The position numbers and the translations under genes were made by a program. Positions 44,868 to 57,399 of a stretch of 64,000 nt of DNA are shown here, in pieces (position 1 is the first letter of the stretch; every line of letters begins with the position of its first letter). Source of the DNA: Latrodectus hesperus (taxonomy: Eukaryota > Arthropoda > Arachnida > Araneae > Theridiidae). Below the pieces are notes generated by a model. It ran no database searches, was not told the DNA's origin, and worked only from the letters and a program-made list of their open reading frames with translations. The stretch covers positions 48,715,672-48,779,671 of the forward strand of contig CM075857.1 in assembly GCA_037975125.1 (NCBI GenBank), given 5' to 3'.

Positions 44868-46595
44868 TTGCTAAGCATTGCCTTAAGTGACCTCCTTCGC
44901 AACAACCAAGAGTTTAAATCTGATACCGAACAAATAAATGCATATCAAGAATTGAAAAACATTTTGTCTCAAAAACCAGTCTTACACATCTATCGACCAG
45001 GTTCACAATTAGAATTGCATACTGACGCCAGCTCACAAGGTTTCAGAGCTGTGCTACTTCAAAAAGGAAGTGATGAAAAATTTCACCCCATTTACTATAT
45101 GAGTCGAAAGACTTCTCCTCAACAATCCAAATATTCCAGCTACGAACTAGAAGTCCTTGCGATTAGAGAAGCTGTGAAAAAATTCCGTGTTTACTTACTA
45201 GGTAATAAATTTAAAATTGTTACAGATTGTGCTGCATTTAAACAGACTATAGAAAAGAAAGATTTAACTCCAAAAATTGCCAGATGGGCAATGACCCTTG
45301 AAGATTTTGATTACGAAATAATTCATAGATCTGATAAGCAAATGCCTCATGTTGATGCCCTCAGTCGTAACAGAGTATACTTTATTACACCTCAAGCAGA
45401 AATGACATTAAAAATTGAACGAGCCCAATCTACAGATGATAACATTCAAACTCTTAAGACTTTATGCCAAACAAATAATACAAATGACTACATTATCAAA
45501 AACAACATATTATACAAATATGAAAAAGGCAACGAGCTTTTAGTTGTTCCCCAAGCTATGGAAAATGATATTATTAAACACACTCATAACAATGGACACT
45601 TTTCTCCTGCACAAACACAGTCAATTTTACAACGTGATTTTTATATTTCTAATCTGCGACCTAAAATTGAAAATATAATAGCTAATTGTGTACACTGTAT
45701 TTTATATAATAAGAAACGAGGAAAAGCTGAAGGTTATCTTCACCCAATACCTAAAGGTAACGTTCCTTTAGACACTTTTCACATAGACTTTCTTGGCACA
45801 CTTCCCTCTTCAAATAAAAAATATCAATACATATTTTCTGTGGTTGACGCATTCACAAAGTTTACATGGTTTTATCCCGTAAAATCAACAACAGCAAATG
45901 ATGCAATAGAAAAATTGAAAATTCTTCAAACAACTTTTGGGAATCCATCTAGAATAATTTCTGACAAAGGTTCAGCATTTACTTCTAAAGATTTTGCCGA
46001 TTATTGTTCCGAGCAAGGAATTGAGCATGTAACTATAACTACTGGTCTTGCACGAGGTAATGGACAAGTAGAACGCATCCATGGAATCATTATTCCTATC
46101 CTTGCCAAGCTTTCTGCAGATGATCCCACAAAATGGTTTAAATATGTCCCAGATGTCCAACGAATTCTGAACAGTGTTACAACTACCAGTACAAAATATT
46201 CCCCCTTCGAACTCATGATTGGAGTGAAAATGAAAAATAAAGAAGATTATCGAATAAAGAAACTACTCGAGGAGGAGTACGAAGCAAGCACGATAAAAAA
46301 CAAAGAGGAACTCCGAGAAGAAGCTAAAAAGAATATCCTGAAACTACAACAACAAAACCAACGCCAATTCAATCGGAAACGGAAGTCACCTCGAACATAT
46401 AAAATCGGAGATTTAGTTGCAATACAAAGAACCCAGTTCGGTACAGGATTGAATTTACTACGTCCAAAATTTTTCGGCCCGTACAAAATAACTTCAGTTA
46501 AAGAACGAGATCGTTATGAAGTTGTGAAAGTTGGAAATCATGAAGGCACGAATAACACATCAACTGCCGCTGAAAATATGAAGCCCTGGAACTAA
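44868..46595 (+). CDS. Pol part 3: RNase H, integrase and GPY/F module, open for 575 codons
   Basis: RNase H: HTDASSQGF (Asp about 53), YELEVLAI (Glu about 93), IVTDCAAF (Asp about 120) and HVDALSR (Asp about 163). A Gly usual after SSQGF is Arg here. Integrase: zinc-binding HNNGH and CVHC (about 240-277), then FHIDFLG (Asp 307), IISDKGSAF (Asp 366) and GQVERIHG (Glu 402). The spacing of 35 between the last two is typical of retroviral-type integrases. The GPY/F module near the end reads LRPKFFGPYKI. RNase H removes the RNA of the hybrid, and integrase joins the DNA to the chromosome. This frame has survived without a stop although the upstream part is broken three times, so decay is recent. 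The ATG at 44868 is internal; the natural product would be made by cleavage of a longer polyprotein. Confidence 0.9.
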   Translation: MLSIALSDLLRNNQEFKSDTEQINAYQELKNILSQKPVLHIYRPGSQLELHTDASSQGFRAVLLQKGSDEKFHPIYYMSRKTSPQQSKYSSYELEVLAIREAVKKFRVYLLGNKFKIVTDCAAFKQTIEKKDLTPKIARWAMTLEDFDYEIIHRSDKQMPHVDALSRNRVYFITPQAEMTLKIERAQSTDDNIQTLKTLCQTNNTNDYIIKNNILYKYEKGNELLVVPQAMENDIIKHTHNNGHFSPAQTQSILQRDFYISNLRPKIENIIANCVHCILYNKKRGKAEGYLHPIPKGNVPLDTFHIDFLGTLPSSNKKYQYIFSVVDAFTKFTWFYPVKSTTANDAIEKLKILQTTFGNPSRIISDKGSAFTSKDFADYCSEQGIEHVTITTGLARGNGQVERIHGIIIPILAKLSADDPTKWFKYVPDVQRILNSVTTTSTKYSPFELMIGVKMKNKEDYRIKKLLEEEYEASTIKNKEELREEAKKNILKLQQQNQRQFNRKRKSPRTYKIGDLVAIQRTQFGTGLNLLRPKFFGPYKITSVKERDRYEVVKVGNHEGTNNTSTAAENMKPWN

Positions 46596-46908
46596 ATGGA
46601 CAACGACGATTTTAGTCTCAGTTTAACACCCTTTTTCTGGAAAACGGACTAATGATAAACGGATGCTTTTACCAAATTTTATTTTAAATATTTTAATTGT
46701 TTCTTTCCTTTTTTTAGAAGGTTTTCATAATCAAGATGACGCAAAAGAAAGATGAAACATGCCACAGCAGAAGACGAATGGCAACAAGAAACAGGCTAAA
46801 GACGGCGCCTGTGAATAATTTTATTCTTTTCTTAATCTTTTCTAGATTTTTTTTTTTTTGCTTTCTTTGTGCAAGCTTTGGAAGTCCAAAGCCATCAGGA
46901 TGCCCAAG
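46596..46908 (+). other. 3' non-coding part of the LTR element
   Basis: About 310 bp between the pol stop and the LTR, with a T13 run near 46848. The bases directly before the LTR (CATCAGGATGCCCAAG) are not the purine-only tract usually found there, so the LTR border or the element type may be unusual. An 86-codon ORF (46736-46996) has a hydrophobic stretch produced by the T run and reads into the LTR; I do not believe it is an env gene. Confidence 0.6.
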
Positions 46909-47459
<551 letters not shown>

Positions 47460-47577
47460 ATTTTAAATTTTATATAAACAATTAAATAATAGAATAATTA
47501 GACCTAATTTTAAAAGTATCAATTATTATCTTGATTAGAACTTGTTTCCCTGCAAGTTGTGTGTGATGCCTTATCGT

Positions 47578-47829
47578 TTAGAAGGGTGCCGCTATGCGGA
47601 AAAAGTTTTGCATTTCACGAATGCATATTCCTTTTAGGGTCACCCAAGGTATGAAAATCATATCATTATATACAGCAAAAGCACACATGTGAAGGATGCA
47701 AGTCAGTATTCTCCATTCGGGTGCTCCAAGCTCTTGGACAGAAAAAAGCAGTTCCCTCCGTTCTCCATGAACACTTATATCATTGACCCATGGAGCAGAT
47801 GTAGATCTTGTTAGATTAAAGAAATTTAG
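47578..47829 (-). pseudogene. Relic resembling an SLC22-type (organic cation) transporter exon
   Basis: An 84-codon open stretch on the minus strand without a useful start codon. It contains SVQELGAPEWRILTCIL, CAFAVYNDMIFIPWV and CIREMQNFF...APF. Known: SLC22 and related major-facilitator transporters have, in this order, a E-x-x-GPEWR-like segment, a helix of the form FA-x-G-x-M, and IRxW-x-x-LQ before the next helix. The resemblance is from memory and covers only about 55 residues. A possible splice acceptor (TCTTTAATCTAACAAG) lies at its 5' side. The key glycines and the W of the IRxW motif are lost, and a TAA follows directly after APF with no splice donor, so a dead copy is more likely than a working exon. 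Base composition is less AT-rich than the flanks. Confidence 0.35.
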
Positions 47830-49485
47830 TTACGGCAACAACAGCAAGCATTAGGCATTTTTCAAGTAAATACTAAAATATGTAGTAGATTTTTAGAATT
47901 TCTTTCGATAAAATCATGTTATACTAATACAGTAAAAAAATTTAGAAGTTAAATCCCGTGAAAGATTATCTCGATATTATTTCTTTCATCAGAAAATGAT
48001 TTAGAATATTAAAGAATGCGCTGAAGTTGTGTATGCTGTCATCTATTTAGGTTTTCTTATTTGATGTTTAATAAAGAATAGTTTGAAGTGTTCCTTATTT
48101 AAAGAGTATATCAAAGAGTTTTTCATTTAATCCAAAAGCAAATTGCATTAAATCAAGAGGTATATCTAAGCATCTTTTTTAGAAAATAAGGATATAATGC
48201 TCACGAAGCAATGTACACATTTTTCAAACACATTTAGAAAATCCTTCTTGGAAAAGTCTAACAGTGAAAACTGAAATAAATTTAGATTTTAATAGAGGCT
48301 TCCAAATTGCTTGTGGATATTATCTTAGAAAACGTACGTCTTTATCATTTTTTTCCTCTTTTTACTCAACTTTAACGTCGATATCGAATGTTTGACTCAC
48401 TTTGTATATGAATTGCCTTAAAAACTCTCACTAAATTTTTCATAACGTTATTATTTTTATTCGTTGTATTATTTAAAAAATCCTTTAATTATAATTAAGA
48501 TTTGTTTTCACTTATAAAGGAAATTATATGAGTTTTTTTTCCTTTAATGAATTATATAAAAATTGTATTTTAATTAATTCATTAAAATAGAAAACACTTT
48601 TAATAATAAAGTATAATTTTTAAAAGAAGAACTACTCTATCTTCCTATTGAACTTTCAAAAATAGCAAATCATAATAAAACCGTAAAATAAAATCATGAG
48701 CCAAAATCATAAATTAAAATCAAAAGCAAAGTTAATATAATACATTTTACTAACATCTTCATTCCTTTACAGTTTAAATGCAGATTTTATTTATTTTTAT
48801 ACGTAATACATTTTTATATTAATTGGGGTGTTTATTTGATTGCACAGTGAAAGAAATATTTTAGTTTACATATTTTACAGAATAATGTAATAAATTATAA
48901 ATTTTAAGATAGTATGTTATATTTATATAATTGTAAAAATCTCAAAATATGAATAATTTTTGGAAAAAAAGAACAAGAAATATGTAATAATTATGATATT
49001 TCTGATTTATATTGTGATTTTTAAATATAATTAAAAGTTGAATTTATTACAACTTCTTTTCTATCATTAATGATATCCGTTATTATGTTTCAATCTTTAT
49101 TAAATAACATTTTTCAATCAAAAACAGGATAAGATATTAGTTTAAAATCTTTAGGTGATATCTAATAAAATATATATGATTTAAAGTGATCGTCTAATTC
49201 ATTTTTTAATAAATAATAGACAAGAATAAAGTATTTTATTTAAATTTATGTCCTGAGAAACTTTATTAAATACATGTTGGCATATAGCAATATCATCGTA
49301 AGAATATATCAGTTCCTTAATTCTATTGAAAAGTGTTTCTAATCCAGCTTCTCCACTTCAAAATAGATTTATCCACATTAGTGCACAAATGACCATAACA
49401 GATGTAAGCCCCTCATATTTCCAGCTGAAAGCTAAGCCATAAAAATACTAGATTCTTATTAAGTAACGAATTTATTGGATAAATT
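47830..49485. other. AT-rich intergenic sequence, nothing assigned
   Basis: No gene or repeat was recognised. Confidence 0.55.
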
Positions 49486-49610
49486 GTATTTAAGGCATAG
49501 TTAATTCATACAGGTATTCAAGAAGGCACAATACTGAATTTCCTTCATAATCTGGGAGGAAAGAGGTCCAGATGTCTTTGAGTTTGCCTTCCGCGTCTAT
49601 TGATTAACCG
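49486..49610 (-). other. Short exon-like open stretch, unknown
   Basis: On the minus strand, 38 codons between two stops read GKLKDIWTSFLPDYEGNS then LCLLEYLYELTMP. The composition is more protein-like than its surroundings. No family was recognised and the stretch is too short to call a gene. It may be a small relic. Confidence 0.2.
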
Positions 49611-52600
49611 CAATGTCACTTTGAACATTCTAGAAGCAAACTTGGTAATTTAATCAAATCGCTATATTCTAATTGTTCTGATGTGACATTTATCTTGGCG
49701 GGGAAATTCACAGTAACGTCACGAATACAAAGTCTCATAAAAAAGTTTATTAAGGAAGTGGAAGTTATCTCTTATGAGCTATATACTCTATGTAAACATG
49801 TTTCTTGAAATATATTTGATGATAGTTTGAATTCCTTTTGCAATATAATTTGTTTTTAAATTTGATGACATTTTAAACTCTCTGTATCTTTTACATTATT
49901 CTCGATGAACATTTTTCAATAAGATGTTGAACACTTACAACTGATACATGTGTATATGATAAACAGTATTTTAGCTCACGCAATATCTAATTATATGTTT
50001 TATATATTAACATAGATAAATATACATAGCATGTTACTTTAACATTTCAAAAAAATTTCTATACATATTTGTCTATAATCTTCCATAAAAATGCATACGT
50101 ATTTATTAATATTAACTATTAAATTTTTTATGTGCAATATAGCATATACATACCTACATTTTATTAACTAAATTGTTTGCAAATTTTCATTTAATATTTT
50201 ATTCGTGAATATGTTTTGGAAATGAATATTTTTTGAAGATAAAGAAATTTCAGACTGACCTATATTTGGATTGTATCCTAACAATTTGAAAATCACAAGC
50301 ATTTAAATCAATGGACTTTCTTATAATGGGAATAAAATTCCTAAGAAAATATTTGTATATAAAAATGTTTGTTAAAAAAATTGACATTTGACATATTTGT
50401 TCAACTGCCTTTAAATAATATAGAATTATAAGTCAAATTCTAACCATGTTTATGAATACGAATTTAAGCTCATGAAAAATGTAAATTCCTACCATAGTTC
50501 TTAAGCCACATACATTTTTTTTTAAAAAAACTACAGTTTTTCTATCCCATTCAAGTTTTCGAATTATTATAATTTTGAATTATTGCCTTAGTGAGACAAA
50601 CAGAGATTTATTCAAGTGTAACTAATGCATGTGAATAATTCCTTTGAATGATTTATTTTGTATACATTATGAACACCTAAATAATACAGTATTTCATGTC
50701 GACATTAATTTTATATGTTTATCATCCAACTGTGATTTCGTCAAGAACCAGTACACGATATTTAGGAATATAGCTTTCAGTTGCATCTTAAGATGTCACG
50801 TCACAGTAATAAGATAATCCCTGTGAACGAACCTAATGAGGGAGAATTTCGTTCGATTAGACATTCATAAGTTATTTAAAACAATAGAAAATTTTAACAG
50901 TTAACTATTTCGTTATGTGTAAGACATAAAATTGACTTTAAGTTTTTTCAATGTTTGGTCCCAGTAACTAAAAGTGTTGCGAATATTTTGGCTGAAACGT
51001 TAGGAGTCAGGGTAAGAACTAAGACCTTATATTTGTTCTTCATAAAATGCGAGGTGCTTTAAAGATGGGGCCTGAGTTTCAAGTCTCTTGAGCTTTAAAA
51101 CACTCACGATGTGGCACTAATTGATTCTTAAAAGACACTTACAGGTTCTCATTTCTCTGTTAGTGTGGCCAGTGTCGCACAACACGACTGTTTTTTCCAA
51201 AGTATATCTTCAGTGAAAAAGAAATACCAAAAAATTTTATTGTGAGATTACTTGCTAATTGCAATCCGTTCATTTAAATGGATATTTTAAAAGAAAAATA
51301 TTAAATAAATAAATTTATCTTTAAAGTAAACGGAGTACCATTACTTGTACATAAAGTCATGTAATATTCCGCTTACAATTAACAAGAGCAACACAAAGCA
51401 AACTTATGGATAATAGTTAGTTATATTTTGAATTCTTCATATTATGTAATGCTAGGATAAAGCCCTTTTGTTAATGAGCCAAGACTGTTTAATTTTGTTA
51501 TTAGTGTTATTAGATTTGAATCGCAAATCTATGAAAAATATTTTGGAAATCTAATGGTAAAATATTTCAATTTAAAGAAATGTTAATTCAATAAATAATT
51601 TATTGATGTGATACGTTTATAGGTAATATACTTACACTTCAGTGTATAATGATGTTAATTATATGCAAATGAAAATAAACAAAATATTGAGATACACTTG
51701 GCATAAAAAATATTTTTTATGTGTTCTAAGTCAAAATTTTCTAAAAAGTTTTCTCAAAAGATCAAATATATATTTTTAAGTATCAACAAATAACAAAATC
51801 TCGTCTCACTAAATACTGAAAAATCTTTCATGATTATAGATAAGTGACTCCTATCAAGAAATAAATAGACTATAAAACTTTTAAAGTTAATACTTTAGAA
51901 AAGTGATGGTATTTTTCTTCATTTCTTTTGCCTTTTTTCCTTACTTCTTGTCAATCGAATTTTTCTTGGGTAATTCTAACTATTTCTAGAATGTACATTT
52001 TTTTCATTCTTTTTTTCGTGAATTTCAGAATACTTGAAAAAATGATAATTTCTTCACGTTAAGTTCTTATCAACAACAAAGCATGAATATCATAAAAATA
52101 AAAATGTTTCAAACTGTCAACTTATTTTATATATTATAAAGTTCTTATCTTTTATATATAAATATGAGAAAAAACGTTTGTTTAATCGGGTTATATCTTA
52201 TTTTACTTAGTTTAATAAAATATAATAGTTTTTTTTATTTTACTATCTGAATCCATTTGTGCGTGTCTTGTTTTATCCAAAGTGTGAAACAATATGTAAT
52301 ATTTTATCGTCCACATTTAATAATCGAAATAATTGTACATTTTATATATCATAATAGATGTAAATCCTAAATGATTATTTTGTTTCTGTAAAAATAAATT
52401 TTTAAAATCGTAGGAAAACTAAAATTACACTGGTATAACAGGCAACAAGGGTTAATAACGTCTATAGATTAATACAAAATTTTAATGTCAAAAAATAATT
52501 CAGACTATTATAAGGCGAAGAAAAAAGAGTTATATTGAGGAATATATCAATACTTTTCAAACTATAACTTTTGCATTTTATAATAAAGATGGTATATTAC

Positions 52601-55600
52601 GTATAACATCAAATTTATTGCAATTTTATAAATTCATTTTATTCATTAACAATTACTATAATGGTATTTTCTTAGGAATGGCAGAATTGTCTGATTTCTT
52701 GCTCATAGGATATAGAATTATAGGAGTAGGATTATAGGAGTACTCAATTTTTTTGTTCGCACAGCAAATAAAACTCATATTATATAATTTTAAATATTTA
52801 ATTTTAAGTTTTGAAATTATTTGAATATAGGTTTTTAAGTATGAGTTATTATAGACTTACGCTTATATATTTCATGTTTTAATGGTAATTTAGATATAAA
52901 AATATTTCAGTTAATTCACACACGTATGAAATCTTCATTCCAAACTTATGATATTGTAAATAATAACGATAAGAAGTTCTATCAAAATAATATCAGTAGT
53001 TATCATTAAGAAAATATTAGCCTGCAGATCACTTTTAGAGTTTTGAATAACACCCAAACTTTTTCAGAATGAATGCTTGTAATGCAAAACATTAATAATC
53101 TTTCTTAAAAATGTCAGATGGATACTTTGCAGTAACAATGCATTAATATTGATTTAAATGTCATTTTACTTCTGAATAAATTTTAAAAATAGTGAAAAAT
53201 ATACTAAAATAATTATATTTTGTGTTCTAATTTCAGTTCCTATTTATATACCATATTTATTAAATTTTAAAGTATATTATTCATATATTTTATAAAAGTT
53301 TCAGTTTAGCTGTTACGAAATTATTTAAATGTAAGCTTTCATAAACATAAAAGCAAAATGTTTTAATTACATATATTTATATTTTCCATTAAAATTTTCC
53401 TTTCAAAATTAAAAAAGGCATATAGTTAAATATTGTTATTTTTTTACCATTTTATGCTGTATTTATATTTTTATAATAAATATAAATCGAGAAATTCCTT
53501 AAAAATATTTCAGTGTTCTATAAAAATATGCCTTAAGTTATATGTTTATAGAAATAGCGAAGTCATTTAAATCTAAATAAATTTGTAATGTTAAGGTAAG
53601 ATACATTTTATAACAAGTATGTGATAGATACCCTTCAATTATTTCAAATTATACGTACTTAAATAAAATATTAAGAAAATAGTGAAATAAGTTTTCTTAT
53701 AAGTACTACTTTATAAATTACTTATAATTCCAATATTTTTGATCATTTTGATGAATAAAATGTACTAAAATAATTTCTAAAAATAATTGTATTTTTGTTA
53801 ATTGATTTGTATTCCTAAATGTAGGCATATGTTTTTGTACAAAGCTTTCTCATTCTACCTAGGATTATTTTAACGTACATCAAAATTAGGAAAATTATAC
53901 ATTTTTAAAGTAGCATTACTTCATCTGTAAAATACTGGAATTTCCAAATAACAATGTTGATAATTTATTCTTTAAACTTGTCAGATTTTACACGTAAGTA
54001 CAATATCCACGAACGGCACAATATTATTCACTATACTTGGTTCATTAAATTGTTTATCTAAATACATTTGTTTTTCGAAAATTATTGTATGAAAACATTT
54101 CACTGAACTATCACTAAACACAATATGCAAAAAACTTCTATCACTAAACCAGTAAATATATATGACTAAATATTATGTATAAGAAACTCTATTTAATGTG
54201 TCATATGAAACGACTTTAATTTTTTAAACGCGATGTATAAAACAATATTTTCTGGCTTTCAAAACTAAATGCAGTCCAATGATTTATTCTTAACTGTTAG
54301 TGGACTATGTTGAATTTACGAGTTTATATACTTCAAATGAAATGAACATGCATTGAGAGTGCAGTTCCAGAAATATTTTGAATAATAATGGTTAAATTTC
54401 TCAAAAATTAATATGGAAGATTATCTAGTTACTTCAATAATGAAAATAAAATTTTTTTAACTTTCAAAGGAAATTCTGTCTAATCTTAAATTTGTATGTT
54501 CTATCATTTCAGCTTTATATGACAAATTTTCTATTATTTTAATCTTTATTGCATTTTTCAAATGAAACTTTTTAATCCATACGAATATATTTTGCTAGTT
54601 ATATGTGTAAAATAGCATTTTTTCAAAGACAATTTAATAAAAACACTAGAAAGCATGAAATTAATCTATTCAAAGGATAGATAGGAATTTCGTTAAAAAC
54701 GCTTAATGAGATAATTATAAAATTATTTTTGCAATTTTTAGTGACTCTTAGTTACATAAATATCAGGTAATGATAAAGATATTTACAACTGATCGCACGT
54801 ACATAGAAAGTACATTTATACAATTCTTTAATTAATTTAGAGGTTAAGTTTACTTTCTATGTTAATTTTATAGATTTTTTTTTACAAAATACCACTTTTT
54901 TAGATGAAAAGAACACTAGCTCATAAAAATATATTCCTAGCAAATATATTCATGCAGCAAATATCTAATTTATATGGTTTAGTAGAATCTTTGTTGCAAG
55001 GCAAAATTCTTTCAACAGTTGATTTCTAAAACTGCCAATTTTATTAAGTTTTTGAAATTGTAAATCTAATGAGAATATTAATATTAACATTGCTAACAAA
55101 AACAACATAAAATAAATGAAGTCAAATTAAGATGTAAATATTTTTTATAAATTAACTATATAATTTTTTCCGGAAATGTTTTAGGATGTATTTAAAAGTA
55201 AATAATTTTTATAATAAAATACCCTTATTCGAATCTCATTGAAATTATTAGGCAAATATTTTATGTAAATAATTTCATATTATGTCAATTTTCATTAAGA
55301 ACATCAGTAAGACTATTAGATTACTTAAAACTAATTACAGTTTTTTAATCTAAAATAAACGATTCAAAATTATTTAAAATATTGTAAAACTTATTATGAA
55401 ATTTATAACTTGAAATTAACAAAATTTTAAGATGTCCATTTTTAAAGACCTATGGTAATAGAAAAGACTCGCATATTAATCAAATTTGTAAAAGATACAC
55501 TGGTATACTAAGTAAGTCTAAGTTAATTTTTAAAGTTACTATATCACTTTAAAAAATGATGCAAAAAAACATGCGTCCGAATATTGTGAAGCAGACTTAT

Positions 55601-56995
55601 TGAAATTTTGTAAAAAATACATACATATATATTATGTAATTTTTATCTAAAGAATAATTGGTTTTGTAATTGTATAAATTTAAATAAATATTGTTTTCTT
55701 CTTAAAAAATTATTTGACACTAATGTGGCTATTATCATTTATCTCAATCATACATTTGTCTTAAAATAATCTTCTGTTTAAATTTTTGCAAAAATAAGAT
55801 TAATTTTTTTAAATATTAACAATTCAACCTTTCTTCTTTTTGATTTCTGAAGACATGAATTCTGAAGTCTAAATTTTACAATACTTTAGCTTTTACATCA
55901 AATTTTAAAAACCTGTGCCTCTGATTTTTTTATATTTAATTTTAATGAGAAGCAAGAAATGTCTTCAAAGTAAATCTTAGAAAAATAAATATTATTCGCA
56001 TCTAATGTTTTAAAGTTCTGCTGTTAATTAGTTTTATCAAAGTTTTCAAATTTGCTTGGAATTGTAGAACCCCGTTAATTGAATAACCTATTATTTTATT
56101 TTAAAAGGAAGTAAATCAATTGTTTAAAATTTGAAGCTCCATTGGTGTAGATTATTTTAAATTTAAATGTTCACTCTAAATTATGTATTGATTATACAAA
56201 AATATGTTAGTTTTTAAGTAAACAAGACTTCCTTTGAAATATTTACTATCCCAAAAATTGAAATTTAGTACAGCTTGCCAGAATTTCTTTGAGTTTAAAA
56301 ATATATTCATATGTTCTCAAATTCTATAGAGATAAACTGGTTAATAGATATATCGATTCAATGCATCTAACTTATATTATTGTTTCTGATTATGAAGAAA
56401 TTTATTCTAGTATTTGTCTTAGATAATTCATTAAATTTTTTAAATTTTAACACTGCTTATCATTGACGTTTACAGACATTTTAGAGTACTATTTTAACCT
56501 TATGAGTTGTGTTTTATTTTAATTTTGAAAATTTAATTGAAAATTTTCAAGGCAATAATCACTTCATTTCTATTCAGGTACCAAAATTGCCTACTCAATA
56601 GAAATTCAATTTGAAATTTTGAAAAAATAGCAGGGATCCAGAAAGAAGGAAAACAAAAGTGCTGAGTGAAATCCATGTATAAAAATTTATTTTGGGGCAC
56701 GTATGCAACAAAAATCAATCCAGAAATAAATACACGAATATATTTTTAAGAGACATTGAGTCTAAGAGTCGAACATGAAATATTTATTGAAAACTACAGT
56801 TTGTTTACATGTAATTGAAAAAATTATAACTTCCGGAAATAATTCAGAATATTACTAATTACTTTCTCTCGCAATTCCTACCTAATTTGAGTGGATTAAT
56901 TTTACATGGAAGTGTTTACGAGACTCCATTCCTAAAAAAACTGTTTGTTGCTGTTGCTTATGACTCTTGGACAAGCCAAGCTCACTATGCCTTGA
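49611..56995. other. AT-rich intergenic sequence, nothing assigned
   Basis: 7.4 kb without a recognisable gene, RNA or repeat. The small 61-codon minus-strand ORF at 56533-56718 has no recognisable motif. Confidence 0.55.
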
Positions 56996-57380
56996 TTATG
57001 CAAATTTAAGTCTATAAGGATCATCTTTCGTTTTAATTAGAGCACCACAAAGGTAAAAGTACGTCTTTGCCCTTTTTTTAAATCCTCCGATTGATGCCAA
57101 CATCAGAGAATCCACTCCCTCAATTTTGACATTGGTCTCAAGGGGGAGAAAGTTTTCTCCAGACCATTGCTCCCATAGCAACTGTTCAATGACCGTCCAC
57201 AGGACTTTTGATTCCACGGATTCAGTGAGCACGGATATCGCATGTACTCGGTGGTACTTTGGTGGCATTGGGAAACGAACCACGCTGTTCATGATGCTAC
57301 CACGGCCCAAAACTGTTTCCTTGTACCAAGAATTAAAAAGTGGTCTTGATGTCACAGAAAATTTAATCTGTCTGTAATCT
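56996..57380 (-). CDS. Exon-like ORF of unknown function (possible last exon)
   Basis: An open stretch of about 120-130 codons on the minus strand with ordinary amino-acid composition and markedly higher G+C than its flanks. It includes FNSWYKETVLGRGSIMNSVV, RFPMPPKYHRVHAISVLTES, VLWTVIEQLLWEQWSGENF and ALIKTKDDPYRLKFA before the TAA at 56996-56998. There is no good ATG at its start (the frame-opening codon at 57353-57355 is GTG). A possible splice acceptor, TATTTAGATTACAG, lies at about 57378-57391. AATAAA hexamers on the minus strand at about 56685-56690 and 56770 could serve polyadenylation. This fits the last exon of a split gene whose other exons lie beyond the window or in large introns. 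I do not recognise the protein; a fragment of a mobile element is also possible. Confidence 0.45.
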
Positions 57381-57399
57381 AAATATTTTTATCATATTT

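Noticed and set aside
57126..57377. 83-codon plus-strand ORF
   Set aside because: It is a shadow of the minus-strand exon-like ORF, which has the more protein-like composition and a splice acceptor.
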